A stretch of 32,169 nt of DNA from Candidatus Fimicola merdigallinarum (GTDB lineage Bacteria > Bacillota > Clostridia > Lachnospirales > Anaerotignaceae): positions 1 to 32,169 of the forward strand of contig JADIMX010000089.1 of assembly GCA_017694425.1 (NCBI GenBank), in the 5' to 3' direction. Under the pieces are notes generated by a model. That model saw only the letters and a program-made list of their open reading frames with translations. It had not been told where the DNA came from and made no database searches. Each line of letters starts with the position of its first letter. The stretch's first letter is position 1. The translations under genes and the position numbers were made by a program. This document shows, one piece after another, positions 17,878-27,454 of the stretch.

Positions 17878-19236
17878 ATGGCTCAAAGTGAAACGATAAA
17901 AAACAATATTGTTGAAGGTGTAATATGGAAACAACTTATTATATTCTTCTTCCCTATTGTTTTAGGCACATTTTTCCAACAGCTTTACAATACAGCAGAT
18001 ACAATAGTAGTCGGTCAATATGTAGGTAAAGATGCCTTAGCTTCTGTTGGTGGTTCAGCCTCTCAAATTATAAATCTTATTGTAGGGTTTTTCGTAGGTC
18101 TTTCATCAGGTGCAACAGTTATAATAGCTCAGCACTACGGAGCAAAAAACAAAAGTGGTCTTACAAAAACATTGCACACAGCTTTTGCAATAGCTATTGT
18201 AGGAAGTATAATAATATCAATACTCGGATTTATATTCGTTCCAAATATACTAAGACTTATGAAAACACCAGAAAATCTTATGGATATGTCTACAGTATAT
18301 TTAAGAATATATTTTGCCGGAATAATATTTGTATTTATATACAATGTAGGTTCGGGAATTTTAAGGGCAGTTGGCGACTCTAAGCACCCTATGTATTTCC
18401 TTATTGTGTGTTGTATCATAAATATAACTTTAGATATTTTATTTGTGGCTGTATTTAAAATGGGAGTAAGTGGTGTAGCTATTGCAACGCTAATTGCACA
18501 GGCTGTAAGTGCTATCTTAGTTGTAATAACTCTTATAAGAACAACAGATATGCACAGACTTAAAATAAGAAAGATAGGTTTTAATATGGTAGCCTTTGGC
18601 TCTATACTTTACATAGGTATACCATCGGCATTCCAATCCACAATGTACAATATAGCTAACGTATTTATACAGTCATCACTAAACAAACAAGGTACAGACA
18701 CCGTAGCCGCTTGGACTATACTTGGAAAGCTAGACTCCTTAAACTGGCTTGTAGTAAGTGCTTTCGGTATAGCCATAACAACATTTATAGGACAAAATTA
18801 CGGTGCTAAAAAATTTGATAGGGTTAGAAAAAGTGTTAAGATATGTTTAGGTATGACTTTAATGTCAACACTTACACTTACTATAATTTTCGTATTGACT
18901 GGTAGATTTGTATTTTCACTTTTTACTGATGATAAAAATGTTATAGAAATAGGATTAAAAATGCTTTCGGTACTGGCTCCGGCATATATAATATATGTTC
19001 CTATCGAAATATTTTCAGGAGCTTTAAGAGGTATAAATAACGTAATAGTTCCTATGATTTTAACTTGTATGGGTGTATGTGTTCTAAGAATACTTTGGCT
19101 TATAGCTGTTGTGCCTATGTACAATACACTAGATTCTATACTTGTAATCTTCCCTATTTCTTGGACAATTACAGCAATATTTTTTACTATATACTACATA
19201 ATAAAACAAAGAAAATTCCCATTAGAAGCTGAGTAA
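17878..19236 (+). CDS. MATE family efflux transporter
   Basis: 452 aa, 12-TM MATE pattern (FFQQLYNTADTIVVGQYVGKDALASVGGS, GQNYGAKKFDRVRK); ACGGAGG upstream. Confidence 0.93.
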   Translation: MAQSETIKNNIVEGVIWKQLIIFFFPIVLGTFFQQLYNTADTIVVGQYVGKDALASVGGSASQIINLIVGFFVGLSSGATVIIAQHYGAKNKSGLTKTLHTAFAIAIVGSIIISILGFIFVPNILRLMKTPENLMDMSTVYLRIYFAGIIFVFIYNVGSGILRAVGDSKHPMYFLIVCCIINITLDILFVAVFKMGVSGVAIATLIAQAVSAILVVITLIRTTDMHRLKIRKIGFNMVAFGSILYIGIPSAFQSTMYNIANVFIQSSLNKQGTDTVAAWTILGKLDSLNWLVVSAFGIAITTFIGQNYGAKKFDRVRKSVKICLGMTLMSTLTLTIIFVLTGRFVFSLFTDDKNVIEIGLKMLSVLAPAYIIYVPIEIFSGALRGINNVIVPMILTCMGVCVLRILWLIAVVPMYNTLDSILVIFPISWTITAIFFTIYYIIKQRKFPLEAE

Positions 19237-19242
19237 ACATAA

Positions 19243-19273
19243 AAAAGCACTTCCCTTAAAGAGAAGTGCTTTT
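19243..19273. terminator. Bidirectional terminator between convergent MATE and SpoVB-like genes
   Basis: AAAAGCACTTC(9 nt)GAAGTGCTTTT. Confidence 0.88.
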
Positions 19274-19275
19274 AT

Positions 19276-20901
19276 TTATATCATATTAAACTTTTTAAGT
19301 ACTCTTGTTATGCGACCACCCATAGGCATATAAGAAAGGTCTTCCTCATTTATACCTTTTATAATAATCATAACACAGCCATAAACAATTATACTTATTA
19401 TTATAGCTATTATAGTTGAAACAGTATTTCCTAATGATAAGAAGAACATAAGTCTATATATTCCATAACAAGCTATACCCATAACGATAGAGCCTAATGT
19501 AGGTTTAACTATTCCACCCTTATAATCAAGTTTAACCTTTGTAATTCTAGCGAATGAAACAAGGTTATAAACTGAAGCAACAACGTAGCAACCTGTAGTT
19601 GATATTACAGCACCTAAAACATTTATACTTGGTATTGATATAAGGAAATAGTTTAGAACTATCTTTGTTATAGCACCTAATAAAGCTCCCTTTACAGGAA
19701 CATCAACTCTACCTATACCCTGAAGTATACCAGTTATCATCTGGCATATAGCAAGGAATATTATTGATATAGCACCTACTGTAAGAAGCATACCACCCTC
19801 GTTAGCTTTAGGGAAAAGCATTTTTATTATAGGGTCGCCTAAAACACCGATACCAACAGCTGCCGGTATTGATAAAATCATAGCTATTCTAAATGTAAGG
19901 CTCATTTTTCTTCTTACGTTATCTTTTTCGTTAAGTTTTACAGAACTAGCTATACTAGGTATTGTTGCAGTAGCCATAGCTGTTGTTATAGATACTGGTA
20001 AAGTTGTAAGTGTAACGTATTTTCCGGAAAGCTGACCATACAATACAATAGATTCATCATAAGAAAAACCGGCAACACCAAGTCTACTCATAACCATAAC
20101 CATATCTGCAAGGTTTGTTATACTAAATATAGCTGTACCTGCAATAATAGGTAATGCTGTTTTCATAAGTGTGCTTATTATTTCTCCGTTTGTATCAGCT
20201 CTGTGTTCATTTCCCTCACGTTCAATTCTCGCTTTAAGTCTAGGTCTAATTATAACGTATGAAAGTATCATTATTAAAAGACCGGCTAAAGCACCTACAC
20301 CTGTTCCGGCTGTACCACCGGCAGCACCTAAAACTATATTTTTCTCACCCTCGCCTACGCCTATTTTTAAGAAAACATAGGCAAGATAAACACTAAATAC
20401 AGCATTAAAAATCTGTTCTACTATCTGTGATATTGATGTAGGTACCATTGTGTGCATACCTTGAAAATAACCTCTGTATACAGACATTATAGCAACTATA
20501 AAAAGTGTCGGTGAAAGAGAAACTATACACCAATAGCTATCCGGTGATTTAACAAGGTTTGATATAGGCTCTGCAAAGAAATACATAAACACCATAAATA
20601 CAAAACCTACTATACCGGATACTAAAAGTGATACTTTAAATACCTTGTGGGCATTTTTATATTCATTTACAGCAATTCTTTCCGATACCATTTTAGATAT
20701 GGCTGCAGGAAGTCCGGCTGATGATAATATAAGCAAAAAGGTGTAGATATAATATCCAGCACTATATATACCATTTCCTGTATCGCCAATCATATTTGTA
20801 AGAGGTAATCTGTACAAAAATCCTATTATTCTTACAATTATTCCAGCAGATGCAAGTATTGCAGCTTGCTTTATAAAAGAAGAACTTCCTTTATTAGACA
20901 T
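19276..20901 (-). CDS. Putative polysaccharide biosynthesis protein / SpoVB-like MOP flippase
   Basis: 541 aa polytopic; N-terminal SSFIKQAAILASAGIIVRIIGFLYRLPLTNMIGDTGNGIYSAGYYIYTFLLILSSAGLPAAISKMVSE. Confidence 0.9.
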   Translation of the reverse strand: MSNKGSSSFIKQAAILASAGIIVRIIGFLYRLPLTNMIGDTGNGIYSAGYYIYTFLLILSSAGLPAAISKMVSERIAVNEYKNAHKVFKVSLLVSGIVGFVFMVFMYFFAEPISNLVKSPDSYWCIVSLSPTLFIVAIMSVYRGYFQGMHTMVPTSISQIVEQIFNAVFSVYLAYVFLKIGVGEGEKNIVLGAAGGTAGTGVGALAGLLIMILSYVIIRPRLKARIEREGNEHRADTNGEIISTLMKTALPIIAGTAIFSITNLADMVMVMSRLGVAGFSYDESIVLYGQLSGKYVTLTTLPVSITTAMATATIPSIASSVKLNEKDNVRRKMSLTFRIAMILSIPAAVGIGVLGDPIIKMLFPKANEGGMLLTVGAISIIFLAICQMITGILQGIGRVDVPVKGALLGAITKIVLNYFLISIPSINVLGAVISTTGCYVVASVYNLVSFARITKVKLDYKGGIVKPTLGSIVMGIACYGIYRLMFFLSLGNTVSTIIAIIISIIVYGCVMIIIKGINEEDLSYMPMGGRITRVLKKFNMI

Positions 20902-20931
20902 TAACTACACCCCTCTATTTATACTAATTTA

Positions 20932-22755
20932 TTATGATTTTCTCGCTTTTCTTCTTAAAGTAGAGTCAAGAATTTTCTTTCTCATACGAAGATTTTCCGG
21001 TGTTACCTCTACAAGCTCATCATCTGCAATAAACTCAAGGCACTGTTCAAGTGACATTATTACAGGTGGTGTAAGTTTTAAGGCATCATCAGAACCTGAT
21101 GCACGAGTATTTGTAAGCTGTTTTTTCTTACATACGTTTATATCCATATCTTCAACACGAGCATTTCTACCTACAACCATACCTGTGTAAACTTTTGTAC
21201 CAGGTCCAATGAAAAGGTCGCCTCTTTCCTGTGCGTTGTAAAGACCGTAAGTAATAGCCTCACCATCTTCAAAGGCAATAAGTGAACCCTGTGAACGCAT
21301 AGGGATTTCGCCTCTGTATGGCTGATATGAATCAAATACTGAGTTTAATATACCGTTACCCTTTGTATCTGTTAAAAACTCATTTCTGTATCCAATAAGA
21401 CCTCTAGCAGGTATTGAGAACTCAAGTCTTGTGTAGCCACCATTTGCAGGAGCCATATTTGTAAGTTCGCCTTTTCTTGAACCTAATTTTTCAATTACGC
21501 TACCAACGAATTCTTCCGGAACGTCTATTGTAACATTTTCAATAGGCTCGTATTTCTGTCCTTCAATCTCTTGGAAAAGAACCTCCGGTTTTGATACCTG
21601 AAATTCATAACCTTCACGTCTTAAAGTTTCTATAAGAATTGAAAGATGAAGCTCACCTCTACCTGAAACTTTAAAACTTTCTGTTGAATCTGTATCTTCT
21701 ACTCTAAGGCTTACGTCTGTGTTAAGCTCTTTGTAAAGTCTTTCCCTAAGATGTCTTGAAGTAACGTATTTACCTTCCTGACCTGCAAACGGGCTATCAT
21801 TTACAGAGAAATTCATAGAAATTGTAGGCTCAGAAATTTTTACGAAAGGAAGAGCCTCAGGCTTTTCAGGTGAACATATTGTATCACCAATCATAATATC
21901 CTCTATACCTGAAAGTGCTACAATTGAGCCATAGCTTGCCTCTTTAACTTCCTGTCTGTTAAGACCTTCAAATTCATATAACTTTGTAATTCTAACTTTT
22001 TTACTTGTTTCAGGATTATGAATATTTAAAACAACAACTTCATCATTTACTTTAAGAGTCCCGTTTTCAATTTTACCGATACCAATTCTACCAACATACT
22101 CGCTATGGTCTATTGTTGTTATAAGAGCCTGTACAGGTGCTTCTGGGTCACCTTCCGGTGCTGGTATATGGTCGATTATTGTTTCGAAAAGTGGTTGCAT
22201 ATCTGTTCCCATAACCTCAGGGTCTAAAGATGCAATACCATTTCTAGCTGATGCAAAAACGAATGGTGAGTCAAGCTGATTATCGTTAGTGTCAAGCTCC
22301 ATAAAAAGCTCAAGTGTTTCATCTACAACTTCATTTGGTCTTGCCTCCGGTCTATCTATTTTGTTTACACAAACAACAACAGGAAGGTCAAGCTCAAGAG
22401 CCTTTCTTAAAACGAATTTTGTCTGTGGCATAGGTCCTTCGAAAGCATCTACAAGAAGAACAACACCATTTACCATTTTAAGAACACGTTCTACCTCTCC
22501 ACCGAAATCAGCGTGTCCTGGTGTATCTATAATATTAATTTTTATGTCTTTATAATTAACAGAAGTATTTTTTGAAAGTATTGTAATACCTCTTTCTCTC
22601 TCGATATCGCCAGAATCCATTACTCTCTCTGCAACAACCTGATTTGTACGGAAAGTACCACTCTGTTTTAAAAGCTCGTCAACTAAAGTTGTTTTACCGT
22701 GGTCAACGTGAGCTATAATAGCTATATTTCTTACATTTTCTCTTTTCTGTATCAT
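20932..22755 (-). CDS. typA: Translational GTPase TypA/BipA
   Basis: 607 aa; RNIAIIAHVDHGKTTLVDELLKQSG, DTPGHADFGGEVERVL, NKIDRP, C-terminal TypA region. Confidence 0.97.
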   Translation of the reverse strand: MIQKRENVRNIAIIAHVDHGKTTLVDELLKQSGTFRTNQVVAERVMDSGDIERERGITILSKNTSVNYKDIKINIIDTPGHADFGGEVERVLKMVNGVVLLVDAFEGPMPQTKFVLRKALELDLPVVVCVNKIDRPEARPNEVVDETLELFMELDTNDNQLDSPFVFASARNGIASLDPEVMGTDMQPLFETIIDHIPAPEGDPEAPVQALITTIDHSEYVGRIGIGKIENGTLKVNDEVVVLNIHNPETSKKVRITKLYEFEGLNRQEVKEASYGSIVALSGIEDIMIGDTICSPEKPEALPFVKISEPTISMNFSVNDSPFAGQEGKYVTSRHLRERLYKELNTDVSLRVEDTDSTESFKVSGRGELHLSILIETLRREGYEFQVSKPEVLFQEIEGQKYEPIENVTIDVPEEFVGSVIEKLGSRKGELTNMAPANGGYTRLEFSIPARGLIGYRNEFLTDTKGNGILNSVFDSYQPYRGEIPMRSQGSLIAFEDGEAITYGLYNAQERGDLFIGPGTKVYTGMVVGRNARVEDMDINVCKKKQLTNTRASGSDDALKLTPPVIMSLEQCLEFIADDELVEVTPENLRMRKKILDSTLRRKARKS

Positions 22756-22819
22756 TTATAATTCTCCTATATTATTTAATTAATTTTTTAACTCAAATCA
22801 TTAAAAAAAGCCAAAAAAT

Positions 22820-22848
22820 ATTTTATCACACAGAACACTCTTTATCAA
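22820..22848 (-). promoter_or_regulatory. Candidate promoter of typA
   Basis: Minus strand TTGATA (22843-22848), 17-bp spacer, TAAAAT (22820-22825). Confidence 0.6.
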
Positions 22849-22925
22849 TTTATTATCAACATTTTAATACAAAAAAATTAGATAAAATTTAACTTCAACT
22901 CTATTATTTTTTAACAAAAAGGAAC

Positions 22926-22960
22926 AAAAAAAAGCCCTTCAAAAAATGAAAGGCTTTTTT
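22926..22960 (-). terminator. Terminator downstream of csp
   Basis: Minus strand AAAAAAGCCTTTCA-TTTTT-TGAAGGGCTTTTTTTT; U-G pair present only in the minus-strand RNA. Confidence 0.85.
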
Positions 22961-23024
22961 GTACCATATACATAACCGATATATATTTCTAGTGCCTAGG
23001 CACATTCAGAACTATGATAATTGA

Positions 23025-23225
23025 TTAAGCACGTGTTACGTTAGCTGCCTGAGGTCCTTTAGCACCCTGAACAACTTCAAATTCTACTTCCTGGCCCTCT
23101 TCAAGAGTTTTGTATCCTTCTGCCTGAATAGCTGAGAAGTGTACGAATACATCATCTTCGCCTGGCACAGAAATGAAACCAAAACCTTTTTCAGCGTTGA
23201 ACCATTTAACTGTTCCTTTTTTCAT
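23025..23225 (-). CDS. Cold-shock domain protein
   Basis: 66 aa; [40 protein letters not shown] upstream. Confidence 0.97.
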   Translation of the reverse strand: MKKGTVKWFNAEKGFGFISVPGEDDVFVHFSAIQAEGYKTLEEGQEVEFEVVQGAKGPQAANVTRA

Positions 23226-23376
23226 TGTAAAAATCCTCCTACCAGTTTAAAAAAAATAAATATGTTTTGTAACAATTATTACAATAACACATATTACCAG
23301 TTGTGTCAATATTTTTTTGATACTTTTATTAATAACTGTAATATTTTTCGACATTTTTATTGCAATTTTAACAAAA

Positions 23377-23841
23377 CTATTTGATATAACCAGTATCTTC
23401 CAATAATTCTCCTTTTTCTATTGCACATCTTGCTAGAAAATCACATCTCTCATTTTCTACATTGTTGGCGTGACCTTTAACCCATATGAAAGTCACATTA
23501 TGTTTATCAAGAAGTTTTAAAAGCCTTTCCCACATATCTATATTAGATGCCATTTCTTTCTTATTTCTTCTCCAACCGTTAGCCTGCCATTTTTTTGCCC
23601 AGCCCTGAAGTATTGCGTCAACAACATACTTTGAATCGCTATAAAGATTAACATTACAAGGTTCTTTTAAAGCCTCAAGGCCTTTTATTACTGCAAGTAT
23701 TTCCATTCTATTATTCGTTGTTTCCCTATACCCCTCAGAAAGCTCTTTTCTTGCACCATTATATAGCATAACAACACCGTAGCCACCTTTTCCAGGGTTA
23801 CCTGAACAAGCTCCATCTGTGTATATGTCTAAGGTTTTCAC
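23377..23841 (-). CDS. rnhA: Ribonuclease HI
   Basis: 154 aa; IYTDGACSGNPGKGGYG, NNRMEILAVIKGLEAL, LYSDSKYVVDAI, WVKGHANNVENERCDFLA. Confidence 0.95.
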   Translation of the reverse strand: MKTLDIYTDGACSGNPGKGGYGVVMLYNGARKELSEGYRETTNNRMEILAVIKGLEALKEPCNVNLYSDSKYVVDAILQGWAKKWQANGWRRNKKEMASNIDMWERLLKLLDKHNVTFIWVKGHANNVENERCDFLARCAIEKGELLEDTGYIK

Positions 23842-24557
23842 TTAATTTCCCCCTTTTCCTTCTGAGAGTCTATTATGGCTTTGGCTATAGTTATATCTTC
23901 TATAGTTGTAAGTTTTATATTATCATAACTTCCCTCTATAACCTTTACCGGTATACCTGATTTTTCTGCTATCATAGAATCATCTGTTGCAAAAAAGCCC
24001 GATTTATCAGCATCACAATGAGCATTATATATAAGACTATATTTAAAAGTTTGTGGTGTTTGTATATACCAAAGACGACTTCTATCTAGTGTTGATGCTA
24101 CTAAATTATTATCATCACAAATTTTTATAGTATCGTTGGCGCGAACACCTAATATACAGCCACCGCTTTCATAAGCTCCCTTTATGGTTTCAAATATATG
24201 GCTTTTAGAAACAAACGGTCTAACTCCGTCGTGTATAAGTACTATAGAATTTTCATCTTTTACAGCCTGAAGCCCTTTAAAAACAGATTCCTGACGTTCC
24301 CTGCCACCACACACAATATCAGAAACTTTTTTAATACCATACTTATCTATAATTTCTTTTTTGCAATACTCTATATATTCTGGTTTTGTTACAAGTATTA
24401 TATCGTCAATTTCATCTACATCAGAAAACTTTTCAAGGGTATAAGCTATTATAGGCTTTCCATTTAATTTAAGAAACTGCTTACTTATTTCAAGCCCCAT
24501 TCTTTTTCCACTACCACCAGCCAAAACTATGGCTATACATCTAACATTGTTATACAT
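23838..24557 (-). CDS. ispD: 2-C-methyl-D-erythritol 4-phosphate cytidylyltransferase
   Basis: 239 aa; AIVLAGGSGKRMGLEISKQFLKLNGKPIIAYTLEKF, VLIHDGVRPFV, IQTPQTF. Confidence 0.94.
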   Translation of the reverse strand: MYNNVRCIAIVLAGGSGKRMGLEISKQFLKLNGKPIIAYTLEKFSDVDEIDDIILVTKPEYIEYCKKEIIDKYGIKKVSDIVCGGRERQESVFKGLQAVKDENSIVLIHDGVRPFVSKSHIFETIKGAYESGGCILGVRANDTIKICDDNNLVASTLDRSRLWYIQTPQTFKYSLIYNAHCDADKSGFFATDDSMIAEKSGIPVKVIEGSYDNIKLTTIEDITIAKAIIDSQKEKGEIK

Positions 24558-24577
24558 AAAAACCTCCTACATAAAAT

Positions 24578-24603
24578 AAGAGTACATATGTATATGCACT
24601 CTT
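24578..24603 (-). terminator. Intra-operon hairpin/possible terminator between the PIN-TRAM gene and ispD
   Basis: Minus strand AAGAGTGCATA-TACA-TATGTACTCTT then ATTTTATGTAGGAGG; weak T-tract, just upstream of the ispD SD. Confidence 0.55.
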
Positions 24604-24615
24604 ATCATACTACCA

Positions 24616-25701
24616 TCATTTTGTACTAGGACTTATAATTTTTGTAAATATCATTCTACCTGCTGAAGTCTGAAGTACACTTGTAACAGCTACATTCATT
24701 GTTTCGCCTATATATTTATTTCCACCTTCAACAACTATCATTGTACCATCATTTAAGTAGGCTATACCTTGTCCATTTTCTTTACCCGCTTTTATTATAG
24801 TTACAACCATTTCTTCTCCTGGAAGAACAACAGGTTTTATAGCATTAGCAAGTTCATTTATATTTAAAACTTTAACACCCTGAAACTCTGCAACTTTATT
24901 TAAGTTAAAGTCGTTGGTAACAACAAAAGCATCTATCTTTTCAGCCATCTTTAAAAGTTTTATATCGACCTCAAGATTTTCATTTGTAGTAAAGTCAACT
25001 ATCTCAACAGGAACATCAAGTTGTTTTTGAATCTCATTTAAAATATCAAGACCCCTTCTGCCTCTATTTCTCTTTAAAGAATCTGCAGAGTCTGCTATAT
25101 GTCTAAGCTCATCAAGAACAAAGTTAGGTATTATTATTTTGCCCTCAATAAAACCTGTATGAAGAAGGTCAAGTATTCTACCATCAATTATTACACTTGT
25201 GTCAAGAATTTTAGGCTTTCCAGCAACTACATTATTTTTATCTTCATTATTTGAGTGACTTGCCAATGATTCTCCTATTTTAGAAACATTGATTTCATCT
25301 TTCTTTCTTCTAGCAACTCTAAGACCTAAAAATCCTAAAACAATATTTAAAAGAATTGTTATTCCCGTTCCCACAGGGCCAAAACCAGTTAAGGCAAGTC
25401 CTATAAGATTTGCTATTAAAAGACCTACAAAAACTCCAACTACACTTGCTATAAGTTCTTTGGAATTCATTCTTATTAAAAATTCTTCAGCAACAGTCAT
25501 ACTTTTCATAATTTTTTCAGTAATAAATGATGAAAATAAAATATAAAATATAAGTCCAAAAATAACTCCTAACACTATCGGCAAATAGCTAGGTAAAAAA
25601 CTTCTTACATTCATAAAATTAGAAACGTATGCCACATTTATAATAAGCGTAAAAACAGTTACGGCAATAAGTCCAACTGCCACTTCTAAAAGTCTTTTCA
25701 A
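24616..25701 (-). CDS. PIN/TRAM domain membrane protein (YacL-like)
   Basis: 361 aa; four N-terminal TM segments, PIN domain (PKILDTSVIIDGRILDLLHTGFIEGKIIIPNFVLDELRHIADS), TRAM-like tail. Confidence 0.92.
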   Translation of the reverse strand: MKRLLEVAVGLIAVTVFTLIINVAYVSNFMNVRSFLPSYLPIVLGVIFGLIFYILFSSFITEKIMKSMTVAEEFLIRMNSKELIASVVGVFVGLLIANLIGLALTGFGPVGTGITILLNIVLGFLGLRVARRKKDEINVSKIGESLASHSNNEDKNNVVAGKPKILDTSVIIDGRILDLLHTGFIEGKIIIPNFVLDELRHIADSADSLKRNRGRRGLDILNEIQKQLDVPVEIVDFTTNENLEVDIKLLKMAEKIDAFVVTNDFNLNKVAEFQGVKVLNINELANAIKPVVLPGEEMVVTIIKAGKENGQGIAYLNDGTMIVVEGGNKYIGETMNVAVTSVLQTSAGRMIFTKIISPSTK

Positions 25702-25757
25702 TGCTACACCTCCCCGATTACTTAAAATTTTATAGTCTTAAAACTATATATAGAAGT

Positions 25758-26231
25758 TTAGCAATTAAATAACAATTTTGCAAGTAATTCTTCTGCTTTT
25801 TCTTTAACAATATTATCAGAAAGTATTATCTCGCTTACAATAATCTGTTTCGCATTTTTAAGCATACTTTTTTCTGTCCCAGATAAATTATGGTCTTTTC
25901 CTCTCTTTTCAAGGTTTTTAGCCACTTCCATAACCTCTATAAGTCTACCTGTCTTTATTTTTTCAAGATTTTCTTTATATCTTTTATTCCATTTTTCAGA
26001 AGATACTATATCATAAGAATTAACATTTTTTATTGTATCCATAATCTCATTTTTAGAAGAAACCTTTCTAACTCCTATATCCTCAGCTTTTTTAGCCGAA
26101 ATTTTAATCTTCATTCCACCAAATATAGTTGATATTAAGTAGTAATATTTACCCTCATCATTTTTAACAACATCATCAATTATAGCTCCACCATAAGAAG
26201 GATATACAATTTTATCACCTTTAGAAAACAT
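25758..26231 (-). CDS. CarD-family transcriptional regulator
   Basis: MFSKGDKIVYPSYGGAIIDDVVKNDEGKYYYLIS; AAAGGAG supports start at 26231 (MFSKGD) rather than 26240. Confidence 0.9.
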   Translation of the reverse strand: MFSKGDKIVYPSYGGAIIDDVVKNDEGKYYYLISTIFGGMKIKISAKKAEDIGVRKVSSKNEIMDTIKNVNSYDIVSSEKWNKRYKENLEKIKTGRLIEVMEVAKNLEKRGKDHNLSGTEKSMLKNAKQIIVSEIILSDNIVKEKAEELLAKLLFNC

Positions 26232-26455
26232 TACAATCACTCCTTTATCAATCTATAAAATCAAAATAACATATTTTTATTATTGTTGACATAATTTAAA
26301 GAATATATGCCAACTAAACCTTAATTTAGCAATATTTTTTATTATTATATCATTTTTATGTAAATAAATCAAAGACTGTACACTATTTTTGAGTTTTTAA
26401 TTCTAAACAATATAGTATTAAATACTACATTATGCCGTTTTAAATATTTTTACCA

Positions 26456-26484
26456 TTGCAAAAGTATATTTTTTTTGATATATT
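26456..26484 (+). promoter_or_regulatory. Candidate promoter of the DegV gene
   Basis: TTGCAA (26456-26461), 17-bp spacer, TATATT (26479-26484). Confidence 0.5.
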
Positions 26485-26528
26485 AATACTAATAATAGTT
26501 TAAAGTTCAAAATTTTGAGGAGGATTAT

Positions 26529-27419
26529 ATGGCTGATTTTCAGATTTTTAGTGATGGCTCTTGCGATATAGAACGTAATCTTGCCAAAGAAAATAATATA
26601 AAAATAATTCCTTACTACGTTTCATTAAATCATACAGATTATTTTAAAGAAGTAGAAGAGCTTCCATTGGAAGAATTTTATAAAGAGATGATAGGTAAAA
26701 ATGTTTTTCCTAAGACATCATTACCTTCTGTACAGGACTATATAAACGCATTTACAGAAGACTTAGAGAAAGGAAAGGATATTCTCTGTTTTACAATAAC
26801 AACTACATTAAGTGGTTCTTATCAGTCTGCCCTTTCTGCAAAAATGATATTAGAAGAAACTTATAAAGATGCAAAGATAATTATTATAAATTCATTCCAC
26901 GCAACAGGTTCTGAAATGTTAATGGTTCTTGAGGCTGCAAGAATGCAAAGAGACGGTCTTTCTATCGAAAAAATCGCTGAAATCTGTGAAAAAATGAAGA
27001 TAGATGGAAGAATTATATTCCTTGTAGGTTCTTTAGAAAACCTTAGACGTGGTGGAAGAATCGGAAAACTTGCTGCTATATCAGGTGGTATATTAAATAT
27101 AAAACCTTTAATCGTATTAAAAGACGGTGAAATTAATGTTGGTGGCATAGCTAGAGGTATTAAAAAAGCATCTAAAAAGATTGTAGAGCTTACAACCGAA
27201 CATTTTAAAGAATCAGAAGAAAACTATAAGGATTATATATTTACAATAGGAACAACAAATCTTTTTGATGATGTAGAACCTTTAAAGGAAAATGTTTTAA
27301 AAGAATTGCCTGATGCCAATTTTATAGACCCATTCAGAATTGGTGCAACAATAGCATCTCATACCGGCAAAGATACTTTAGGTTTATGTTTTGTAAAAAA
27401 ATATGAATTTTATATGTAA
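26529..27419 (+). CDS. DegV family fatty-acid-binding protein
   Basis: 296 aa; FQIFSDGSCDIERNL, FPKTSLPSVQDYINAF, NLRRGGRIGKLAAISGGILNIKPLIVLKDGEI. Confidence 0.95.
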   Translation: MADFQIFSDGSCDIERNLAKENNIKIIPYYVSLNHTDYFKEVEELPLEEFYKEMIGKNVFPKTSLPSVQDYINAFTEDLEKGKDILCFTITTTLSGSYQSALSAKMILEETYKDAKIIIINSFHATGSEMLMVLEAARMQRDGLSIEKIAEICEKMKIDGRIIFLVGSLENLRRGGRIGKLAAISGGILNIKPLIVLKDGEINVGGIARGIKKASKKIVELTTEHFKESEENYKDYIFTIGTTNLFDDVEPLKENVLKELPDANFIDPFRIGATIASHTGKDTLGLCFVKKYEFYM

Positions 27420-27420
27420 A

Positions 27421-27450
27421 AAAAGCTGAATACTTATGTATTCAGCTTTT
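27421..27450. terminator. Bidirectional terminator between degV and putP
   Basis: AAAAGCTGAATAC-TTAT-GTATTCAGCTTTT perfect stem. Confidence 0.93.
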
Positions 27451-27454
27451 TATT

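Noticed and set aside
18135-18419. Minus-strand ORFs 18135-18419 and 18798-19124
   Set aside because: Antisense to the MATE transporter; no SD or recognisable domain.
23236-23300. AACTGGTA repeated at the csp promoter and before its SD as a cold-shock element
   Set aside because: Only an 8-mer pair in AT-rich sequence, with no supporting structure; kept as background.
26241-26460. TTGACA-containing sequence (26283 area) as a strong divergent promoter for carD/degV
   Set aside because: No good -10 at proper spacing on the plus strand; the better degV promoter is at 26456-26484.
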